DNA from: an uncultured Neisseriaceae bacterium
GTDB taxonomy: Bacteria; Pseudomonadota; Gammaproteobacteria; Burkholderiales; UBA11063
Direction of reading: 5' to 3'
NCBI GenBank assembly: GCA_903891375.1
Contig: CAITEL010000353.1
Span: 1 to 12,163 of the forward strand
DNA: 12,163 nt
How positions within the stretch are numbered: position 1 is the first letter of the stretch; every line of letters begins with the position of its first letter. The notes under the pieces are model-generated. The model worked only from the letters and a program-made list of their open reading frames with translations. It was not told where the DNA came from and ran no database searches. A program made the translations under genes and the position numbers. Shown here one piece after another: positions 7,381-12,163 of the stretch.

Positions 7381-8565
7381 ATGAATAAAAACATAGTAAT
7401 CGTTGCTGCTAAGCGTACGGCAGTTGGTAGCTTTGGTGGTTCTTTGGCGAAATTATCTGCGCCAGAACTAGGCAGTATCGTGATAAAAGCTCTTTTAGAT
7501 GAGACAAAAGTAAACCCAGCAGATATTTCTGAAGTCATTATGGGGCAAGTGTTAACTGCAGGTAATGGGCAAAATCCAGCTCGTCAGGCAGCATTAAAAG
7601 CAGGCTTACCTAAAGAAGTTCCAGCGTTGACTATTAACCAAGTATGTGGTTCAGGCTTAAAAGCAGTACATTTAGGAGTGCAGGCAATTAAAAGCGGAGA
7701 TGCAGAAATCGTTATAGTTGGTGGACAAGAAAATATGTCATTATCTCCACATTTATTGTATGGTATGCGTGATGGTATAAAGATGGGCAATACACCATTA
7801 GTTGATTCTATGGTATTTGATGGATTGACTGATATTTATAATAATTATCATATGGGAGTTACTGCGGAGAACATTGCAGAAAAATACAATATTTCCAGAA
7901 GTGCACAAGATGAATTTGCAGTTAAATCGCAAAATAAGGCGGAAGAATCTTCACGTAAGGGTAAATTTGATAAAGAAATAGTACCAGTTTTAATACCACA
8001 AAAAAAAGGTGAACCAATTTTATTTGCTAAAGATGAATTTATTAAATCTGGCGTTACAATGGACTCGTTAGCCAAACTACGCTCAGCATTTAAAAAAGAT
8101 GGTACAGTTACTGCAGGAAATGCCTCAGGAATCAACGATGGTGCAGCTGCTGTTATGTTAATGACGGATGAAAAAGCTAAAAGTTTAGGGTTACAACCGT
8201 TAGCTTATATTAAAGCATATGCTTCGGCAGGGTTGGAGCCTGAAATTATGGGTATGGGGCCAGTATCAGCTACTAGATTAACTCTAGCTAAAGCTGGGTG
8301 GGAAATAAAAGATTTAGATTTAATTGAGGCGAATGAAGCATTTTCAGCACAGGCTGTGGCAGTTAATAACGAACTTGGATGGGATGTTAACAAAGTAAAC
8401 GTAAATGGTGGTGCTATTGCCATTGGGCATCCAATTGGTGCTTCTGGGTGTAGAATTCTAGTATCATTGATACATGAAATGAATGAAAGAAATGCAAAAA
8501 AAGGGTTGGCTACATTGTGTATAGGTGGGGGCATGGGGGTTGCTTTAGCTCTCGAACGTCAATAA
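7381..8565 (+). CDS. phaA: Acetyl-CoA C-acetyltransferase (beta-ketothiolase) PhaA
   Basis: PhaA condenses two acetyl-CoA into acetoacetyl-CoA, the first step of polyhydroxybutyrate synthesis. The 394 residues match biosynthetic thiolases (about 393). All key groups are visible: nucleophile Cys89 in [12 protein letters not shown], the NEAF segment (318-321), His350 in [10 protein letters not shown], and the second catalytic cysteine Cys380 in LCIGGGMG. The N-terminal [16 protein letters not shown] is also typical. ATG 7381 has an AAGG ribosome binding site about 11 bases upstream. The gene lies 23 bp after phaC, and palindromic repeat copy 3 starts directly after its stop, marking the end of the pha cluster. 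Use in general acetoacetyl-CoA metabolism is possible as well, but the neighbours point to polymer synthesis. Confidence 0.95.
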   Translation: MNKNIVIVAAKRTAVGSFGGSLAKLSAPELGSIVIKALLDETKVNPADISEVIMGQVLTAGNGQNPARQAALKAGLPKEVPALTINQVCGSGLKAVHLGVQAIKSGDAEIVIVGGQENMSLSPHLLYGMRDGIKMGNTPLVDSMVFDGLTDIYNNYHMGVTAENIAEKYNISRSAQDEFAVKSQNKAEESSRKGKFDKEIVPVLIPQKKGEPILFAKDEFIKSGVTMDSLAKLRSAFKKDGTVTAGNASGINDGAAAVMLMTDEKAKSLGLQPLAYIKAYASAGLEPEIMGMGPVSATRLTLAKAGWEIKDLDLIEANEAFSAQAVAVNNELGWDVNKVNVNGGAIAIGHPIGASGCRILVSLIHEMNERNAKKGLATLCIGGGMGVALALERQ

Positions 8566-8660
8566 TTCCTCTGCATTAATTTTATCGTCATATTTTTGTG
8601 GCTAATGTATATTTAATACACGGTGCCACCAAAATATTTAGTTAAAATTGTGCATAGGAG
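8566..8660. repeat. Palindromic repeat copy 3 (95 bp, lacks outer arms)
   Basis: This copy begins right after the phaA stop codon. It keeps the core: middle stem 8590-8602 with 8625-8637 (13 positions, one mismatch), apical stem TGTAT 8606-8610 with ATACA 8616-8620, and the internal loop TAA (8603-8605) facing CGGT (8621-8624). The outer TAACTACTCAC arms of copies 1 and 2 are missing; the ends pair over ten positions with two mismatches (8566-8575, 8651-8660). The middle stem reads GTGGC/GCCAC where copy 2 has GATTGC/GCAATC, again a largely paired replacement. It looks like an older or shorter member of the family. Confidence 0.85.
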
Positions 8661-8700
8661 TTATTGCTAGATTTTTTATTTTTTATAGGTTTAAATAGTA

Positions 8701-9039
8701 ATGGCATATATAATAACGGAATCGTGTATTAAGTGTAAATACACGGATTGTGTAGATGTTTGTCCTGTGGATTGTTTCCGTGAAGGGCCAAATTTCTTAG
8801 TAATTGATCCAGACGAATGTATAGATTGTACTTTGTGTGTGGCGGAGTGTCCAGTTGAGGCGATATATCCTGAAGACGAGGTTCCAGAAGAGCAAAAACA
8901 TTTTATAGAAATAAATGCTAGCTTATCTAAGCATGCAAATTGGACACCTATCACGGCAAAAAAAGATGCACCAGCAGATGCGGATGAATGGACTAAAGTT
9001 AAAGAAAAATTTCACTTGTTGGAACGTAATGGTGCGTAA
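8701..9039 (+). CDS. fdxA: 7Fe ferredoxin (FdxA, Azotobacter FdI type)
   Basis: This small cytoplasmic electron carrier of 112 residues closely resembles Azotobacter ferredoxin I (about 106 residues). By alignment, Cys9, Cys17 and Cys50 bind a [3Fe-4S] cluster and Cys21, Cys40, Cys43 and Cys46 bind a [4Fe-4S] cluster. The two extra cysteines, Cys12 and Cys25, are the non-ligand ones also found in FdI. The C-terminal half ([36 protein letters not shown]) matches the family's extension. In FdI-type bacteria the protein is linked to redox stress and NADPH:ferredoxin reductase, but the partner here is unknown. ATG 8701 has only a weak AGGT ribosome binding site. It is 8 bp ahead of rpoH, so it probably heads that operon, and repeat copy 3 ends 40 bp before it. 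Confidence 0.95.
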   Translation: MAYIITESCIKCKYTDCVDVCPVDCFREGPNFLVIDPDECIDCTLCVAECPVEAIYPEDEVPEEQKHFIEINASLSKHANWTPITAKKDAPADADEWTKVKEKFHLLERNGA

Positions 9040-9047
9040 TAAATATC

Positions 9048-9920
9048 ATGGATAAATTAGTACAAACTACAGAACAATTTGTAAATGCCAATTTACCAGT
9101 AGTGTCTCATGGCAGTTTAGAAGAGTATATTAGATTTGTAAATAGTATTCCTCTTTTAACGCAAGTGGAAGAGTATGCTCTGGCTGAAAAATGGCAAAAA
9201 GATGAAGATATTGAAGCCGCTAGGTACTTGGTTTTATCTCATTTAAGACTAGTGGTATCAATTTCACGTAATTATACTGGCTATGGGTTACCATTGGCTG
9301 ATATTATTCAAGAAGGTACGATTGGTTTAATGAAAGCTGTTAAACGTTTTGATCCTACAAAAGATGTTAGGTTGGTTACTTTTGCGATGTATTGGATTCG
9401 TGCCGAAATTAATGAGTATGTAGTTAAAAATTGGCGTATTGTTAGGACTGTAACTACTAAGAGTCAACGTAAATTATTTTTTAACTTACGTTCGCATCGG
9501 CAAGATATTGGTAATCTATCTGAAGAAGAGGCTGAAAGTTTAGCTACCGAATTAGATGTCTCACGCAATGAAATTGTAGACATGAATATGCGCTTGACTG
9601 GTAGTGATGTTGGCTTGTTATCTGATGATAAGGATGGTTTCTCACCTGCCGATTGGTTAGAAGATGAAGAGCGTACACCTGAGCAATTAATTGAAAATAA
9701 AGCAATGGATAAACTACATACGGTAGGTATTGAAGAGGCTTTAGGGTTGTTAGATGATCGTAGTCGTGATATAATAAGCTCAAGATGGCTTGCAGATGAG
9801 GCAGAGCAAAAAACATTAACAGAATTAGCTACTAAATATGGAGTTTCTGCGGAACGTATTCGGCAAATTGAAGTAAAAGCAATGCAAAAAATGAAAGAAA
9901 TTTTGGAAGAGTATAATTAA
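9048..9920 (+). CDS. rpoH: RNA polymerase heat-shock sigma factor RpoH (sigma-32)
   Basis: RpoH directs RNA polymerase to heat-shock promoters (chaperones, proteases). The 290 residues are normal. Region 2 includes SHLRLVVSISRNYTGYG (64-80), DIIQEGTIGLMKAVKRFDP (85-103) and the promoter-reading YWIRAEINEYVVKNWRIVR (115-133). The RpoH box QRKLFFNLR (140-148) separates it from housekeeping and stationary-phase sigmas. Region 4 has the helix-turn-helix TLTELATKYGVSAERIRQIE (256-275). Region 2.1 residues that control degradation of E. coli sigma-32 (L47, A50, I54) correspond here to I55, A58 and V62, so conserved-type turnover is plausible. The middle (LTGSDVGLLSDDKDGFSPADWL) resembles betaproteobacterial RpoH more than enteric RpoH. 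It starts 8 bp after fdxA with no clear ribosome binding site, suggesting coupling, and its stop directly abuts the rseP start. Confidence 0.96.
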   Translation: MDKLVQTTEQFVNANLPVVSHGSLEEYIRFVNSIPLLTQVEEYALAEKWQKDEDIEAARYLVLSHLRLVVSISRNYTGYGLPLADIIQEGTIGLMKAVKRFDPTKDVRLVTFAMYWIRAEINEYVVKNWRIVRTVTTKSQRKLFFNLRSHRQDIGNLSEEEAESLATELDVSRNEIVDMNMRLTGSDVGLLSDDKDGFSPADWLEDEERTPEQLIENKAMDKLHTVGIEEALGLLDDRSRDIISSRWLADEAEQKTLTELATKYGVSAERIRQIEVKAMQKMKEILEEYN

Positions 9921-11255
9921 TTGGCAATAATAGCGTTTTTGGTTACAATTGGCGTTTTAGTCATTGTGCATGAGTTTGGTCATTATTTTGTGGCTAGATT
10001 ATTTGGGGTTAAAGTTTTAACATTTGCTATTGGCTTTGGGCCAAAATTGCTTACAGTAAAAGGTAAGCATAACGATTGGAGTATAGGTTGTATTCCATTG
10101 GGTGGTTATGTCCGTATGCTTGATGAACGTGAAAGTGATGTTCCTGTGGAGTTACAATCACAGGCATTTAATAATAAACCACCGTATCAGAAAATTCTAA
10201 TTGCGGGAGCGGGACCTTTATTTAATTTTATATTTGCTGTGTTAGTTTATTATATATTAGCTATTTATGGTGTTTCTGCGTTAAAACCAGTAATAGCTAG
10301 CGTAAATCCTAAACTAGCAGTTATAAATAAAATTGAGTTGCCTGCAAATGCAATAATTAATTCAATAAATGGTAAGAAAGTATTAACTTGGTATGATGCT
10401 GACACACTATTTAACCAAGCCATAAAAAAAAGTGGTGTAGTCAATTTAGATTATACGGAAAGTACTAATAAAACTTACAGTGTAACATTAGATATAATAA
10501 AAGCTAAACAACATTTTAATAATAATGTATATTTTGAAACTTTAGGTGTTTATCCGTTTAGTTACTTATCAAAAATAGCGTATATAGAGCCAAAGAGTAA
10601 AGCTGAACAAGCTGGTTTACGAGTTAATGATGAGATCATTGCCATTAATGGGTTAAAAACGCATAATTGGTTTATTATATCAGAAATCATCAAAAATTCA
10701 CCACAAAAAAATATTGACTTGTTAATTCTAAGAAATAATGTAGAACACTTAATTAAAGTCCGTCCAGAGTTTATAAATTACGATGGCGAGGATATAGGAA
10801 AACTAGGTATAATGCCAAGTTTAGACGAAAATCAAATAGAGAAAAATAGTTTTATTAAAAAATATGGTTACATAGATTCAATTAATTATGCATTTCAGTC
10901 ATGTTATTCAAACATTGTATTAAATTTATCTGTGTTAAAAAGCATGGTAGAAGGTAAAATGTCAGTTAAAAACCTTGGGGGGCCAATTGCCATTGCCACA
11001 GCTGGTTCAAAAGCAATGCATGATGGATTTAAAAGGTTTGTTGATTTTTTAGCGCTAATGAGTATTGGTCTAGGGGTTATGAACCTACTGCCTATTCCTG
11101 TATTAGATGGCGGTCATGTAGTTATCTATGCTGTTGAGTGGATAATTGGCCGAGAGGTTCCGCATAATGTTCAAATGTTAATATTTAAAGTAGGTTTTAT
11201 ATTGATTTTAGGGATAAGTGCGTTAGTTATTTTCAATGATATTTTGCGTTTATAA
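9921..11255 (+). CDS. rseP: RIP metalloprotease RseP (site-2 protease)
   Basis: RseP is an inner-membrane zinc protease that cuts transmembrane substrates such as anti-sigma factor RseA and leftover signal peptides. Its 444 residues fit the family (about 450). The zinc-binding HEFGH (17-21) is in the first helix and the third zinc ligand motif NLLPIPVLDGGH (388-399) is near the C-terminus. GFGP (38-41) and GGYVRM (61-66) mark the membrane-embedded hairpin. Two periplasmic PDZ domains lie at about 120-205 and 212-285, the second with AGLRVNDEIIAING. The start must be TTG 9921: the preceding codon is the rpoH stop, no ATG lies ahead of the HEFGH helix, and GGAAGAG about 10 bases upstream (inside rpoH) serves as ribosome binding site. 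bamA follows after 3 bp, the common rseP-bamA order. Upstream, rpoH stands where dxr is often found. Confidence 0.96.
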   Translation: MAIIAFLVTIGVLVIVHEFGHYFVARLFGVKVLTFAIGFGPKLLTVKGKHNDWSIGCIPLGGYVRMLDERESDVPVELQSQAFNNKPPYQKILIAGAGPLFNFIFAVLVYYILAIYGVSALKPVIASVNPKLAVINKIELPANAIINSINGKKVLTWYDADTLFNQAIKKSGVVNLDYTESTNKTYSVTLDIIKAKQHFNNNVYFETLGVYPFSYLSKIAYIEPKSKAEQAGLRVNDEIIAINGLKTHNWFIISEIIKNSPQKNIDLLILRNNVEHLIKVRPEFINYDGEDIGKLGIMPSLDENQIEKNSFIKKYGYIDSINYAFQSCYSNIVLNLSVLKSMVEGKMSVKNLGGPIAIATAGSKAMHDGFKRFVDFLALMSIGLGVMNLLPIPVLDGGHVVIYAVEWIIGREVPHNVQMLIFKVGFILILGISALVIFNDILRL

Positions 11256-11258
11256 GAG

Positions 11259-12163
11259 ATGATGAATAAAATAAAAAAAATTAAAAAAGTATTCATAGCA
11301 TTAGGTATTACTAGTGCAGTACTCCAAGCTCATGCATTTGAACCTTTTATTATTAAAAATATTCGGGTTAATGGATTACAGCGAATTGAAATTGGTTCGG
11401 TATTTAGTTATATGCCAGTTAAAGCTGGAGAAATGTTAACTGATAAAAAAGCTGATGAAATAATTCAAAAATTATATGCCACAGGTTTTTTTAATGATGT
11501 ACGCCTTGAAGAAACTGGTGATACTCTTATTGTTGATGTGATAGAGCGCCCAATAATTTCTGAACTTGGGATTACTGGGGATCATGCTTTTGACCACGAT
11601 AAACTAGTAAAAGCTTTAAATGATAATGGTTTAATGAGTGGGCGCATCTTTGATAAAAGTATTTTAGATGAGGCTATTTTAAGTTTAAAGTCAGAATATT
11701 ATAATCGAGGTTTATATTCAGTTAAGATTGACGCGCAAGTGATTCCGTTAGAGCGAAACCGTGTTGCGGTAAATATTGCGATAAGTGAAGGGGTTAATGC
11801 TAAAATAGCAAATATTGAGTTTGTTGGCAATAAATCTTTTTCACAGAGTCAATTACAAAAACTTATGTTTTTAAATACAGGTGGATTATTTAGTTGGTGG
11901 TATAAAGATAACCAATATTCAAATGATAAACTATCTGGCGATATTGAAAAAATCAAAGCTTTCTATTTAAATCAAGGCTATATTAATTTTAAAGTTGATT
12001 CAATTCAGGTGCAGTTGTCTCCAGATAAAAAATCAGTGTATATTACGATAAATATGTTAGAGGGTGAACAATATCACTTAGATTCAATCAAACTAGCAGG
12101 GGATACTAAAAGTGTGCCAATGACAGAACTTACGCCTTTAGTTACTCTAAAACCTGAGCAAAT
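11259..12163 (+). CDS. bamA: Outer membrane protein assembly factor BamA, N-terminal part (3' end outside window)
   Basis: BamA is the core of the BAM complex that folds beta-barrel proteins into the outer membrane. The frame is open from ATG 11259 to the window end (301 residues). A signal peptide with a lysine-rich start and a hydrophobic core ends at AHA, with likely cleavage after residue 26. POTRA domains follow. The first begins at FIIKNIRVNGLQRIEIGSVF and closes with LIVDVIERP near residue 95; the second covers about 96-175 (with LKSEYYNRGLYSVKI); the third starts at ANIEFVGNKSF and runs to about 265; a fourth begins at QYHLDSIKLAGD. The barrel lies beyond the window. ATG 11262 is an equally possible start, one codon shorter, with AAGAG slightly better spaced. 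It follows rseP by 3 bp. Confidence 0.95.
   Translation, partial: MMNKIKKIKKVFIALGITSAVLQAHAFEPFIIKNIRVNGLQRIEIGSVFSYMPVKAGEMLTDKKADEIIQKLYATGFFNDVRLEETGDTLIVDVIERPIISELGITGDHAFDHDKLVKALNDNGLMSGRIFDKSILDEAILSLKSEYYNRGLYSVKIDAQVIPLERNRVAVNIAISEGVNAKIANIEFVGNKSFSQSQLQKLMFLNTGGLFSWWYKDNQYSNDKLSGDIEKIKAFYLNQGYINFKVDSIQVQLSPDKKSVYITINMLEGEQYHLDSIKLAGDTKSVPMTELTPLVTLKPEQ

Noticed and set aside
7848-8534. Long open frames on the - strand opposite phaA.
   Set aside because: They are shadows of a clearly conserved thiolase and show no recognisable protein features.
8661-8700. Promoter for fdxA after repeat copy 3 (TTGCTA at 8664-8669).
   Set aside because: The only -10-like boxes (TATAGG, TTAAAT) have spacing of 14 or 21 bp, so the match is not better than chance.

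Overview
The window is strongly AT-rich bacterial DNA, apparently from a betaproteobacterium. The C-terminal half of RpoH, the MnmG sequence, a class I PHA synthase and an AvFdI-type 7Fe ferredoxin all read like betaproteobacterial proteins, and the RpoH tail recalls Neisseriales most. This placement is inferred from remembered family sequences, not from a search. The low GC would fit one of the AT-rich Neisseriales-like lineages.

Layout. (1) Positions 1-893 are a damaged locus: the 3' end of an IS30-family transposase (1-111) runs straight into an acyltransferase-3 membrane protein gene that has lost its 5' third. (2) Positions 1052-3803 are a probable operon on the + strand: mnmG (tRNA wobble-uridine modification), a small GtrA-like membrane protein overlapping it by 4 bp, and an EVE-domain protein. 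(3) Positions 3814-4590 on the - strand hold an ElyC/SanA/YdcF-type (DUF218) membrane protein, convergent with the EVE gene and divergent from phaB; its last codons contain a run of eight G. (4) Positions 4714-8565 are a complete polyhydroxybutyrate pathway in the order phaB-phaC-phaA. PhaA condenses two acetyl-CoA, PhaB reduces acetoacetyl-CoA, and PhaC polymerises 3-hydroxybutyryl-CoA. (5) Positions 8701-12163 hold a tightly packed set: fdxA, rpoH (heat-shock sigma factor), rseP (site-2 protease) and the 5' part of bamA (outer-membrane protein assembly). It joins cytoplasmic and envelope stress functions in one transcription unit.

The most unusual feature is a family of three imperfect palindromes of 95-111 bp (890-1000, 5455-5563, 8566-8660), each beginning at or within 3 bp of a stop codon. 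All three fold into one long hairpin with the same two internal loops, while the stems differ by base changes that mostly keep pairing. Short extra pieces of the left arm follow the first two copies. The family matches no repeat I can name and could be a MITE/REP-type element or a structured 3'-UTR element.

No tRNA, rRNA, CRISPR array or classical T-tailed terminator was seen. No gene-free stretch exceeds 300 bp.
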